Assembly: GCA_021823625.1 (NCBI GenBank)
Contig: JAKANS010000030.1
Span: 1 to 42,129 of the forward strand
Direction of reading: 5' to 3'
Length of the DNA: 42,129 bases
Source of the DNA: a bacterium
GTDB lineage: Bacteria; Verrucomicrobiota; Verrucomicrobiia; Limisphaerales; J093
The notes beneath the pieces were generated by a model. That model made no database searches and was not told the DNA's origin. It saw only the letters and a list, made by a program, of their open reading frames with translations. Positions 1-9,440 of this stretch are shown one piece after another. The translations under genes were made by a program, and so were the position numbers. Numbering within the stretch: the stretch's first letter is position 1; every line of letters starts with the position of its first letter.

Positions 1-2
1 GG

Positions 3-188
3 AAGCTGCAGTTCAACCTGGGCATGCTCCTCCGCGAACTCGGACAGCCAGCCGCCGCCGCGACGGAATTCGCAAGTCTGGTCGGGGCGTACCCGGAGGC
101 GCCGCGATTTCGCGAGTGGCAGGAACAAGCCCGCGCCGGGGCACGCTCACCCCGCAACCGCGCCGGGCCGCCGGGGCGCCAGCCATAG
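3..188 (+). CDS. C-terminal end of a TPR protein (5' end outside window)
   Basis: An open frame runs in from the left edge and stops at TAG 186-188, giving 61 residues. It contains one recognisable tetratricopeptide-like helix pair (FNLGMLLRELGQP followed by AAAATEFASLVGAYPEAPRF) and then a basic, proline-rich tail. That is how TPR proteins typically end. It reads in the same direction as the VCBS-ASPIC genes that follow, where TPR proteins are common companions, so it may be the previous gene of the same operon. Only the last repeat is visible, so no specific function can be given. Confidence 0.55.
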   Translation, partial: KLQFNLGMLLRELGQPAAAATEFASLVGAYPEAPRFREWQEQARAGARSPRNRAGPPGRQP

Positions 189-383
189 CGGCTCCTGGAC
201 GCGCCGGGCCGGTTTCGGAGGCGCAAAACCACCCCTTTCCTCGCGCCGGGAGGCGGAAGCCAGCCGCCACCAGCCTGGATCCACCAGCCATCTCGGCATC
301 TGGGTGAAGCGAGGTTCCGAAATTCCGCAAAGAGCCTATTTTTGCAGTTTGAAACGGAACCGTGCTTGAGCAAGATCATCCTC

Positions 384-3300
384 ATGCACCCGGCTGCGGA
401 CGCCTCAACTCCGGGCTCCCGCCGATTGGCCGTGCGGCCAGCGGTCGCCCTTGGCCTGGCCTTGGCGGTGGGCTGGGGCGTTCGCGCAGGCGGGGCGATT
501 TCGGCGGGCTTGGATTGGCGTCCAGGCTCCGGCTCCCGCCTGGTGGCGGTCCAGGCCGTGGGTGCGGGCAAAACGGGATTCACTCTGCTGGCGCCTGACC
601 AGACCGGCGTCTGGTTCACGAACCTCCTGCCCGAAGCGCGCCACCTCACGAATCAAATTCTCCCGAACGGTTCCGGCGCCGCCGCCGGCGACATCGATGG
701 CGACGGCTGGTGCGATTTGTTTTTCTGCGGCTTGAAAGATTCGGGCTGCCAGCTTTACCGGAACTTGGGCGGCTGGCGGTTCACGAACCTCACCGAATCT
801 GCCGGCGTGGCAGGCCGCGGCCTGGACAACACCGGCGCCGCGTTCGCCGACCTCGACGCCGACGGCGATCTCGATCTGATCGTGAACTCGCTTGGCGGCG
901 GCACGCACATCTTCCTCAACGACGGCCACGGCCACTTCACTCCCGGTCCGCAAGTGCTGAACGCCGACCTAGGCGGCATTTCGCTGGCGCTCGCCGACGC
1001 GAATGGCGATGGCGCGCTGGACCTTTACCTCGCCAACTACCGCGTCACCACGTTGACGGACATGCCGGGCACGCGGTTCAGCGTGAAGATGGTCAACGGT
1101 CAGCCGATGGTGGCGGCGATCAACGGCCGGCCGCCGACCGATCCCGAGTGGACGAATCGTTTCCGTTTCAAGTTCGAGCTCGGCCCCGGCGGGCGTGGGA
1201 AATTCGGCCGCGAAGAACTGGGCGAACCGGACGCGTATTTCGTCAACGACGGCCACGGGCACTTCACGCCGGCTTCGTTCACGAGCGGCACCTTTCTCGA
1301 CGAACAGGGCCGGCCGCTCAGTGCGCCACTTTATGACTGGGGCCTGTCGGTGTTGTTTCGCGACCTCAATGGCGATGGCGCTCCCGACCTTTATGTCTGC
1401 AACGATTTCGGCACGCCGGACCGCCTCTGGCTGAATGACGGTCACGGCCGCTTTCGCCTCGCGCCCGCGCTGGCCATCCGCCAGACCAGCCTCGCCTCGA
1501 TGGCGGTCGATGCCGCCGATCTGGACCGCGATGGTTACGACGATCTGGTGGTGCTGGATATGCTCAGCCGCGATCACCGGCGTCGGTTGACCCAGCGCAA
1601 CATCCTGCGCGCCGAACTCGCCCCGGCCGAGGACATCACCGGGCGACCGCAGTACCCACGCAACACGCTGCTCTGGAATCGCGGCGACGGCACCTTCGCC
1701 GAGATCGCGCAGTTCGCCGGCATCGAAGCCAGCGAGTGGTCCTGGAACCCCGTGTTGCTCGACGTGGACCTGGACGGTTACGAAGACCTGCTCGTCCCGA
1801 ATGGTTTCGTGCGCGACAACATGAACCTCGACGCGATGAACCGCATCCTGGCGAAGAAAGCCGGGCGGCGCTTGTCAGCGGTCGAGGAGTTGAACCTGCG
1901 CGCGCTTTACCCACCGCTGAACACGCCGAACCTGGCGTTTCACAATTTGGGGAATCTGAAATTCGCCGAGTGCAGCCAGGCTTGGGGTTTCGACCAGCCG
2001 ACCATTTCGCAAGGTGCCTGCCTCGCCGACTTGGACAACGACGGCGACCTCGACCTGGTGGTCAACAACCTGAACAGCGTGGCCGGCATTTACCGCAACG
2101 ACACGTCCGCGCCGCGGGTGGCGGTGCGGTTGCGCGGCCAACCGCCCAACACGAGTGGCGTCGGCGCGCGGATCACGGACGCGGGCGGGCCGGTGCTGCA
2201 AAACCAGCAGATCGTGTGCGGCGGTCGCTACTGTTCGAGCGACCAGGCCCAGCGCACCTTCGCCGCCGGCACGGCCAAGTCGCTCGAAGTGCGGGTGCGC
2301 TGGCGGAGCGGACGCGAGACCGTGGTTTCCAACGTCCCGCCGAACACATTGGTGGAAGTGTCCGAGCCGGCCGGGCCGATTCCGAATGCGGTGTCACAGG
2401 CCGGCGAATCCGCGGTGCAGCCTTCGGCCATTCGCTTCACGGACGCGAGCGACGCGCTCCGGCACGTCCATCAAGAGACGCCGTTCGATGACTTCGAGCG
2501 CCAGCCGTTGCTGCCGCGCAAGCTCAGCCAGCTTGGCCCCGGCGTCGCGTGGTGGGACCTTGATGGCGACGGACGCGAAGACTTGGTGATTGGCAGCGGT
2601 CGCGGCGGCGGGCTGGCCTGGTTTCGGAACCTCGGCGGCGGACGCTTTGAGCGCGGCAGCGGCGCGGCTTGGGACACACCGCTCGATCGCGACGCGGCAG
2701 GCTTTGCTGGTGTGGCTCCGGGTGCGTTGCTGGTCGCTTTTGCCAACTACGAGGACGGCGCAACGAACGGGCCGGGTGTGGTGATGTTGGGTGCCACCGC
2801 GGCGAAGCCAGTGCTGCCGCTGGCGGGGCCCAGCTTCGGACCTCTCGCGGTGGCCGATTACGATGGCGACGCCGGCCTGGATTTGTTCGTGGGCGCGCGC
2901 GCGGTGGGTGGGCGCTACCCGGCGGCGGGGCCGTCGCAGCTTTTTCGCCGGCGCAATGACGGTTTCGTTTTGGACGCCGAGAACACACCGGCGCTGCCCG
3001 AGGCTTTGGTGAGCAGCGCCATTTGGTCGGACCTCACCGGCGACGGCTGGCCCGAGTTGGTGCTGGCGTGTGACTGGGGCGCAATCCGCGTTTTGCGCAA
3101 CGAGAAGGGCCGGCTCGTGCCTTGGGATCCGCCGCTGGCCTGGCCCGCGGTCGCGCCGCCTCACGCCGGTTTGGACAAGCTGGGCCAGTTGACCGGCTGG
3201 TGGAATGGCGTCGCGGCGGGCGATTTCGACAGCGATGGCCGGCTCGATTTCATCGCCACCAACTGGGGCGAGAACACGCGCTACGAGCATTGGCGGCCAG

Positions 3301-4193
3301 CGCCGCTGCGCGTCTATTTCGGCGACTTGAACGAGGACGGCGGCGTGGAATTGCTCGAAGCGCACCTCGCGCCCGAGCTGGGGCAGTACGCCCCGGAACG
3401 GATGCTCGACGCGGTCGCGCGCAGCGTGCCGCGGTTGGGCGCGCGCTTCAGCACCCACGCGGCCTGGGCCAACGCCGGCATCGACCAGGTGCTTGGCGAC
3501 GCGCAGCGCACTGCGCAATTCCGCGAGGCGGTCTGGCTGGAATCCACGTTGTTTCTGAATCGCGGCGATCGCTTTGAAGTTCGCGTCCTGCCGGCCGAAG
3601 CCCAATTCGCCCCGGCGTTCGCGGTTTGCGTGGGGGACGCCGACGGCGACGGCCACGAGGACGTTTTCTTGAGTCAGAATTTCTTCGACGTGGACCTGGA
3701 CACTTCGCGGTACGACGCCGGGCGGGGACTTTGGATGCGCGGCGATGGGCGTGGCGGGTTGACGCCGGTGCGAGGGCAGGATTGCTGCGTGCGCGTCTAT
3801 GGCGAGCAACGCGGCGCGGCGCTCGCGGACTACGACGGCGACGGGCGCGTGGACCTGGTCGTCACCCAGAACGGTGCGGTAACGCGCTTGTTCCACAACA
3901 CTGGCGCGAAACCCGGTCTGCGCGTGCGTTTGGCGGGGCCGGCAGGGAATCCGACCGGTGTGGGGGCGGTGGTGCGGCTGCGGTTTGGCGACACGCTCGG
4001 CCCGGCGCGCGAAGTCCGGGCCGGCAGCGGCTATTGGTCCCAAGACAGTCCGGTGCTGGTTTTGGGAACGCCGCAGCCGCCGACGGCCATCCAAGTCCGG
4101 TGGCCGGGCGGGAAGGTGACGGAAAGTCCCGTGCCTGCGGGTGCTCGTGAACTCACCGTGCGCAGCACCGGCGAAATCGAGGTGTTGCCGTGA
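384..4193 (+). CDS. Secreted FG-GAP/VCBS repeat protein with two ASPIC/UnbV modules
   Basis: A 1269-aa exported protein made of two consecutive modules, each an FG-GAP/VCBS beta-propeller-type region ending in an ASPIC/UnbV domain. About fourteen Ca-binding-loop motifs of the type DxDGDGxxDLxV are spread through it (DIDGDGWCDLF, DLDNDGDLDLVV, DYDGDGRVDLVV). The ASPIC/UnbV regions lie at roughly residues 577-662 and 1175-1262, each with a GVGA motif and an IQVRWPGG- or VRVRWRSG-like strand. The ATG at 384 is preferred because it is followed directly by a basic stretch and a hydrophobic signal peptide; a TTG at 342 would add 14 residues. Its stop overlaps the next start (GTGA). It is paralogous to the gene at 5722. 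The family (CRTAC1-like) is extracellular and Ca-binding; its ligand is unknown. Confidence 0.9.
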   Translation: MHPAADASTPGSRRLAVRPAVALGLALAVGWGVRAGGAISAGLDWRPGSGSRLVAVQAVGAGKTGFTLLAPDQTGVWFTNLLPEARHLTNQILPNGSGAAAGDIDGDGWCDLFFCGLKDSGCQLYRNLGGWRFTNLTESAGVAGRGLDNTGAAFADLDADGDLDLIVNSLGGGTHIFLNDGHGHFTPGPQVLNADLGGISLALADANGDGALDLYLANYRVTTLTDMPGTRFSVKMVNGQPMVAAINGRPPTDPEWTNRFRFKFELGPGGRGKFGREELGEPDAYFVNDGHGHFTPASFTSGTFLDEQGRPLSAPLYDWGLSVLFRDLNGDGAPDLYVCNDFGTPDRLWLNDGHGRFRLAPALAIRQTSLASMAVDAADLDRDGYDDLVVLDMLSRDHRRRLTQRNILRAELAPAEDITGRPQYPRNTLLWNRGDGTFAEIAQFAGIEASEWSWNPVLLDVDLDGYEDLLVPNGFVRDNMNLDAMNRILAKKAGRRLSAVEELNLRALYPPLNTPNLAFHNLGNLKFAECSQAWGFDQPTISQGACLADLDNDGDLDLVVNNLNSVAGIYRNDTSAPRVAVRLRGQPPNTSGVGARITDAGGPVLQNQQIVCGGRYCSSDQAQRTFAAGTAKSLEVRVRWRSGRETVVSNVPPNTLVEVSEPAGPIPNAVSQAGESAVQPSAIRFTDASDALRHVHQETPFDDFERQPLLPRKLSQLGPGVAWWDLDGDGREDLVIGSGRGGGLAWFRNLGGGRFERGSGAAWDTPLDRDAAGFAGVAPGALLVAFANYEDGATNGPGVVMLGATAAKPVLPLAGPSFGPLAVADYDGDAGLDLFVGARAVGGRYPAAGPSQLFRRRNDGFVLDAENTPALPEALVSSAIWSDLTGDGWPELVLACDWGAIRVLRNEKGRLVPWDPPLAWPAVAPPHAGLDKLGQLTGWWNGVAAGDFDSDGRLDFIATNWGENTRYEHWRPAPLRVYFGDLNEDGGVELLEAHLAPELGQYAPERMLDAVARSVPRLGARFSTHAAWANAGIDQVLGDAQRTAQFREAVWLESTLFLNRGDRFEVRVLPAEAQFAPAFAVCVGDADGDGHEDVFLSQNFFDVDLDTSRYDAGRGLWMRGDGRGGLTPVRGQDCCVRVYGEQRGAALADYDGDGRVDLVVTQNGAVTRLFHNTGAKPGLRVRLAGPAGNPTGVGAVVRLRFGDTLGPAREVRAGSGYWSQDSPVLVLGTPQPPTAIQVRWPGGKVTESPVPAGARELTVRSTGEIEVLP

Positions 4194-5725
4194 AACCGGT
4201 CGCCTTGATTTTGGCCGCGATATTTGCGGCCACGGCGCAGGCGCAACCCGATCCCCAGGCCACCGCCGAGTACGAGCGCGGCAAGGAGCTTTCGCATGTG
4301 TTCTGCGTGTCCTGCCACGTGTACCCGGAGCCGGACCTCCACGACGTGGCGACGTGGCGCAAGGACGTGCAGCCGTTGATGCACCAGAACGCCGGGATCG
4401 GTGAGATCAACCCGAACGGCACCGCCGCCGACCAGGCCGCGCTCGAACAGTGGCGGCTGATCTGGAACTACTATTTCCTGGCCGCGCCCGCAAAGGCGAT
4501 TCCCCAAAGCCCGCGCGCCCCAATTCGGTGCGAATTAAAAGGCTTCACGGTCGAAGACCCGAAATACCGGCGCGGCATCAGCTACGCCACGATGGTTCAG
4601 ATCGATCCCGCCACGCAGCAGATTTACGTCGGCAACGCGCTCACGCGCAGCCTCGACGTGCTCGATCGAAACGGGAAAGGCCTCGCCACCACCCGGCTGG
4701 ACACGACGCTGACGCATTTGCTGCGCGAACCCAACGGCGAGTGGCTCGGCACGCAGATCGGCATGGTGGTGCCGGACGATCGGCCGCTCGGGCGCCTGAC
4801 GCTGTTCGCCCGGCCGGGACTGAAGTTCCAACCCGTGCGCGATGTGGTTACCGGGTTGGTGCGTCCCATCGAATGCGCCGCCGGCGACTTGAACGGCGAC
4901 GGTCTTCGAGACCTGGTCCTTTGCAGCTACGGCAACCGCACGGGCGTCTCCGGCCAGCTCGCCTGGTACGAAAACCGCGGGAATACGAATTACGAAGAGC
5001 ACGTCCTGCTCGACCGCCCCGGCGCGACGCGCTGTTACATCGTGGACCTGGACCGCGACGGGCGGCCCGACATTGTGGCGTTGATGGCGCAGGCGCGGGA
5101 AGGTGTGTTCCTGTTTCGGAATTTGGGCGGGGGCGAGTTTCAGGAAATCCCGCTCGTGACCGAGCCGCCCGCGTGGGGCTACGTCAGCCTCCAGTTGGTG
5201 GACTTCAATGGCGATGGGAAGCTCGACCTGCTCACCGGCAACGGCGACCTCGGCGACTTCAACTGTCCGCCCAAGCGCTACCACGGCGTGCGGCTTTACC
5301 TGAACGAAGGGAACCTCAAGTTCCGCGAAGCGTTCTTTTATCCGTTGAACGGCACCTACGACGCGGTCGCGGCGGATTTCGATGGCGACGGCGACCTCGA
5401 CATCGCGGCCATCTCGTTTTTCCCCGACTACGACCGCTCGCCCGAGGAAAGCTTTGTGTACCTGGAGAACCTCGGAAAACTCAACTTCGCTGCGTGGACG
5501 TTTCCGGATTGCGAGCGCGGGCGCTGGCTCACGATGGACGTGGGCGACCTCGACGGGGATGGGGACCTCGACATCGTCCTTGGCGCCGCCTACAAGACGC
5601 CGTTCCGCACCACGGGCGAACTGCAGGCGCGGTGGGACAAGGAGGGGCCGTCGCTGCTGATCCTGCGCAATCAGCTCAGCGAAACCAAAGTCAAGGCCGG
5701 CGCGGGCCAGCCAGCTCAACGATGA
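4190..5725 (+). CDS. Monoheme cytochrome c / FG-GAP repeat fusion protein
   Basis: A 511-aa exported protein starting with GTG in a GTGA overlap with the upstream gene. Residues 1-18 form a signal peptide ending AQA. A single haem c attachment motif, CVSCH, occurs at residues 39-43, followed by a short cytochrome-like helical segment to about residue 100. The rest is an FG-GAP/VCBS propeller with loops such as DLNGDGLRDLVL, DLDRDGRPDIVA, DFNGDGKLDLLT and DLDGDGDLDIVL. The haem motif implies periplasmic or surface location and possible electron transfer, but no partner or substrate is evident. It sits between two paralogous VCBS-ASPIC giants and overlaps both, which argues for one transcript and perhaps one complex. 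Confidence 0.88.
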   Translation: MKPVALILAAIFAATAQAQPDPQATAEYERGKELSHVFCVSCHVYPEPDLHDVATWRKDVQPLMHQNAGIGEINPNGTAADQAALEQWRLIWNYYFLAAPAKAIPQSPRAPIRCELKGFTVEDPKYRRGISYATMVQIDPATQQIYVGNALTRSLDVLDRNGKGLATTRLDTTLTHLLREPNGEWLGTQIGMVVPDDRPLGRLTLFARPGLKFQPVRDVVTGLVRPIECAAGDLNGDGLRDLVLCSYGNRTGVSGQLAWYENRGNTNYEEHVLLDRPGATRCYIVDLDRDGRPDIVALMAQAREGVFLFRNLGGGEFQEIPLVTEPPAWGYVSLQLVDFNGDGKLDLLTGNGDLGDFNCPPKRYHGVRLYLNEGNLKFREAFFYPLNGTYDAVAADFDGDGDLDIAAISFFPDYDRSPEESFVYLENLGKLNFAAWTFPDCERGRWLTMDVGDLDGDGDLDIVLGAAYKTPFRTTGELQARWDKEGPSLLILRNQLSETKVKAGAGQPAQR

Positions 5726-8700
5726 ACCGCTTCGCCCAGAGAATTTCCAGCTTGGCCGTGGCGTTTGGTTTTGCCTGGTTCCTGTCTGTTGCGGCCGAAC
5801 CGGAGTGGGTGAGCGGCGACGGTTACCGCTCGACCGCACTGGCAGTGCCGGCAACCGGCCGGAGCGGCTTCACGCTGCTGCCTGCCGAGGTGACTGGCGC
5901 GCAGTTCACCAACGTGCTCTCGGCCGACGCGGCGGCGGAGAACCAGATTCGGTTGAACGGCTCCGGCGTGGCGCTGGGCGACGTCGATGGCGACGGCTGG
6001 TGCGACATTTTCGTTTGCGCGCTCGAACGGCACGTCGCGTTGTTTCGCAACCTCGGCGGCTGGCGGTTTACCAACGTCACCGCCGAAGCCGGCTTGGACT
6101 TTCCTGGCAATTACTCGACCGGCGCCACGTTCGCGGACGTCGATGGCGACGGGGATCTGGATTTGTTGGTCAACGGTATTGGCACCGGCACGCGGCTGTT
6201 TGTGAACGACGGCCGCGGCCATTTCACCGAGGCGACCGACGCCGGGTTGATCCATCGCCACGGCGCCACCACCAGTGCGCTCGCCGACATCGACGGCGAC
6301 GGTGCGCTCGATTTGTACGTCGCCAACTACCGCACCAACACCGTGCGCTCAACCGGCTTTGCGCTGTTCAACGTCGGCGGGCGTCGGATGATCCCGCCCG
6401 CCGAGCGCGGGCATTTGGAAATGACGCCTTCCGGGCGCGTCCTCGAAAACGGCGAACCGCACTTTCTTTACCGCAACGACGGCCGCGGCCATTTCCGGGT
6501 CGTCCGCTGGAACGACGGCACTTTTCTCGACGAGGACGGCCGGCCGTTGCCAGCGGCGCCGCTGGACTGGGGTTTGACCGCCGCCTTTCGCGACTTGAAC
6601 GGCGACGGCCTCCCCGACCTTTACGTCTGCAACGATTTTCAGTCGCCCGACCGCGTTTGGCTCAACGACGGGCACGGCCACTTTCGCGCTCTTCCACGCC
6701 TCGCTCTCCGCCACACCGCCACGTTCTCAATGGCCGTGGATTTCGCGGACGTGGACCGCGACGGGCGCGACGACATCCTGTCCTCGGACATGACCAGCCG
6801 TGCGCACGGGCGGCGCCTGATGCAGATCGCTGGCATGGCGCCGTACGACATCGCCATCGGCGTGTTCGACGACCGGCCACAATTGGATCGCACGGTGCTG
6901 CAATGGAACCGTGGCGACGGCACCTACGCCGAGGTCGCGGACTACGCCGGCCTGGAGGATTCGGAGTGGAACTGGTCGGTCATTTTCCTCGACGTGGACC
7001 TGGACGGTTTCGAGGACTTGCTCGCGGCCACCGGCCACATGTTCGACACGCAGGACATGGACGCGCAGGCGCGGATTGCCGCGAAGGGACCATACCCGCG
7101 GCACATGATTCCCAAGAAACTGCTCATGTTGCCGCCATTGGCTCAGGCAAACCTCGCCTTCCGCAACCACGGCAATCTGAAGTTCACCGAACACAGCCAG
7201 GCCTGGGGTTTCAACCAGGTGGGTGTTTCGCAAGGAATGGCGCTGGCCGACCTGGACAACGACGGCGACCTGGACCTGGTGGTCAACAACCTCAACGGCC
7301 CGCTTGGGCTTTACCGGAACAACGCACCTGCGCCGCGGTTGGCGGTGCGGTTGAAAGGCCAGCCGCCCAACACCGCCGGAATCGGCGCCCGCATCACCGT
7401 GACCGGCGGGCCGATGACGCAGAGCCAGGAGATGATGTGCGGTGGCCGGTACTTGTCCTGCGACGAGGCGCTGCGGACGTTTGCCGCCGGTTCGACGACC
7501 AACCGCCTCCGCATCGAGGTGGCCTGGCGCAGCGGGCGCCGCAGCGTCGTGGCGGATGCCCAGCCCAATCGCCTTTATGAAATCCAGGAACCGGCGCCGG
7601 CAAAGCTGCCGAAATCGGGACCGAATGGTGCTTCTGCCAAGACGCGACCGGCCGCGCCGGCGCCAGTGTTCGAGGATGTGAGCGCGCGGTTAGGCCACGT
7701 CCATCACGACGATCGCTTCGACGATTTTGACCGCCAGCCGCTCCTGCCGCGGCGTCTCAGCCAACTTGGCCCCGGCGTGTGCTGGTTCGATCTGGACGGC
7801 GACGGCTGGGACGACTTGATCGTCGGCAGCGGCAAAGGCGGAACCCTCGCCTTCTTTCACAACGACGGACACGGCCGCTTCGCGCGCCGGTCGGGCTTGC
7901 CGTGGGACCAACTGGTGACGCGCGACCAAACCACTGTCCTGGGCTGGGTGGGTTCTGACGGCGTGCGCGGGTTGCTGGTTGGTTCCGCCAATTACGAGGA
8001 TGGCCAGGCTGCGGGTGGCGCCGTGCTCCAGTTCCAGCCGGGACAAGCCCAGGCCACGGATGCCGTTCCCGCTGCCGGCTTCAGTGTGGGACCGCTCGCA
8101 TTGGCGGACTACGATGGCGATGGCCAACTCGACTTGTTTGTGGGCGGGCGAAGCGTGCCGGGGCGTTATCCCGAACCTGCGCACTCGCAGTTGTGGCGAC
8201 GGCGCGGAGCCGCTTGGTCACTGGACACAGAGAACACCACGCGCCTGGCCGGCGTGGGTTTGGTGAGCGGCGCGGTCTGGTCCGACCTCGACGGCGACGG
8301 CTGGCCAGAATTGGTACTTGCCTGCGAGTGGGGGCCGGTGCGCGTGTTTCACAACAACCGCGGCCGGTTGCGCGAAACCACGAGCGAGCTGGGCCTCGCC
8401 GATTATCTTGGTTGGTGGAATGGCGTGACTGCGGGCGACTTCGACGGCGATGGCAACCTCGATCTGCTCGCCACCAACTGGGGACTGAACACGGTCTATC
8501 GCGCGACGCCGCAATCGCCTTATCGGCTTTACTACGGCGACTTTGAAGGCAGCGGGGCGGTGAACGTGCTCGAAGCCGAGCGCGACCCGGACACGGGACG
8601 GGAGATGCCCGCACGCGATCTCGATTCGGTGGCGGCGGAACTGCTGTCCGTGCGCAGCCGGTTCCCGACTTACGCCGCGTTTGGCCAGGCCACGGTGGCG

Positions 8701-9423
8701 GACGTGATCGGTCCGGCGTTTGCCCAGGCCCGCCGCCTCGAGGTCAACACGCTCGCCTCGATGTTGTTCTTGAATCGCACCAATCATTTCATGGCCGTGC
8801 CGTTGCCGCGCGAGGCCCAGTTTGCCACGGCTTTTGCGGCGTGTGTCGCAGACGACGACGGCGACGGCAACGAGGACGTGTTTCTGAGCCAGAACTTCTT
8901 CGCAACGCAACCGAAGACCCCGCGCTGCGACGCCGGTCGCGGTTTGTGGTTGCGTGGCGATGGGCAGGGCGGCTTCCGGCCCGTACCGGGACAGGAGAGC
9001 GGCATTGCCGTGTATGGCGAACAGCGCGGCGCGGCGGTCAGTGATTTCGATGGCGATGGCCGCGTGGACTTGGTGGTCACGCAAAACGGCAATGCCACCC
9101 GGCTGTTTCACAACACCGGCGCGCGGCCCGGCTTGCGGGTGCGCTTGATTGGACCGCCCGGCAACCCTGGGGCCATCGGTGCGGGGCTGCGCCTCGGCGC
9201 GGGCGGCCGCTTCGGGCCCGCGCGGGAGGTTCATGCCGGTTCGGGTTACTGGTCACAAGACAGCGCCGTGCAGGTGCTGGCGGCGAAGGAGCGCCCGAAC
9301 CAGATTCGCGTGCGCTGGCCCGGCGGGCGGGAGACGGCTTCTTCGATTCCAAGTGACGCCCTTGAAATCGCGGTGGAAAGTGACGGCCGCCTTCAGGTGA
9401 AGGCGACACGCGCGGTTCCGTAA
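5722..9423 (+). CDS. Secreted FG-GAP/VCBS repeat protein with two ASPIC/UnbV modules (second paralogue)
   Basis: A 1233-aa protein starting at ATG 5722, in an ATGA overlap with the cytochrome gene. The same frame is open upstream, but residue M at 5722 begins a clear signal peptide (hydrophobic run ending VAA). It has the same two-module order as the 384 gene: FG-GAP repeats, ASPIC/UnbV at about residues 537-622, FG-GAP repeats, ASPIC/UnbV at about 1137-1226. Many stretches align almost word for word with the first paralogue (RLSQLGPGV, VYGEQRGAA, AREV.AGSGYWSQDS), so the pair arose by duplication around or with the cytochrome gene. Ca-binding and extracellular location are expected from the family; specific function is unknown. 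Confidence 0.9.
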   Translation: MNRFAQRISSLAVAFGFAWFLSVAAEPEWVSGDGYRSTALAVPATGRSGFTLLPAEVTGAQFTNVLSADAAAENQIRLNGSGVALGDVDGDGWCDIFVCALERHVALFRNLGGWRFTNVTAEAGLDFPGNYSTGATFADVDGDGDLDLLVNGIGTGTRLFVNDGRGHFTEATDAGLIHRHGATTSALADIDGDGALDLYVANYRTNTVRSTGFALFNVGGRRMIPPAERGHLEMTPSGRVLENGEPHFLYRNDGRGHFRVVRWNDGTFLDEDGRPLPAAPLDWGLTAAFRDLNGDGLPDLYVCNDFQSPDRVWLNDGHGHFRALPRLALRHTATFSMAVDFADVDRDGRDDILSSDMTSRAHGRRLMQIAGMAPYDIAIGVFDDRPQLDRTVLQWNRGDGTYAEVADYAGLEDSEWNWSVIFLDVDLDGFEDLLAATGHMFDTQDMDAQARIAAKGPYPRHMIPKKLLMLPPLAQANLAFRNHGNLKFTEHSQAWGFNQVGVSQGMALADLDNDGDLDLVVNNLNGPLGLYRNNAPAPRLAVRLKGQPPNTAGIGARITVTGGPMTQSQEMMCGGRYLSCDEALRTFAAGSTTNRLRIEVAWRSGRRSVVADAQPNRLYEIQEPAPAKLPKSGPNGASAKTRPAAPAPVFEDVSARLGHVHHDDRFDDFDRQPLLPRRLSQLGPGVCWFDLDGDGWDDLIVGSGKGGTLAFFHNDGHGRFARRSGLPWDQLVTRDQTTVLGWVGSDGVRGLLVGSANYEDGQAAGGAVLQFQPGQAQATDAVPAAGFSVGPLALADYDGDGQLDLFVGGRSVPGRYPEPAHSQLWRRRGAAWSLDTENTTRLAGVGLVSGAVWSDLDGDGWPELVLACEWGPVRVFHNNRGRLRETTSELGLADYLGWWNGVTAGDFDGDGNLDLLATNWGLNTVYRATPQSPYRLYYGDFEGSGAVNVLEAERDPDTGREMPARDLDSVAAELLSVRSRFPTYAAFGQATVADVIGPAFAQARRLEVNTLASMLFLNRTNHFMAVPLPREAQFATAFAACVADDDGDGNEDVFLSQNFFATQPKTPRCDAGRGLWLRGDGQGGFRPVPGQESGIAVYGEQRGAAVSDFDGDGRVDLVVTQNGNATRLFHNTGARPGLRVRLIGPPGNPGAIGAGLRLGAGGRFGPAREVHAGSGYWSQDSAVQVLAAKERPNQIRVRWPGGRETASSIPSDALEIAVESDGRLQVKATRAVP

Positions 9424-9440
9424 TCGGCTCCGATTTACCG

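Noticed and set aside
2394-4094. A 566-aa - strand frame within the first VCBS gene, and similar long antisense frames at 4535-5854, 9435-11564, 35796-38054 and 19164-20915
   Set aside because: All are antisense or out-of-frame shadows of well-supported genes, rich in Arg/Ala/Pro with no family motifs.
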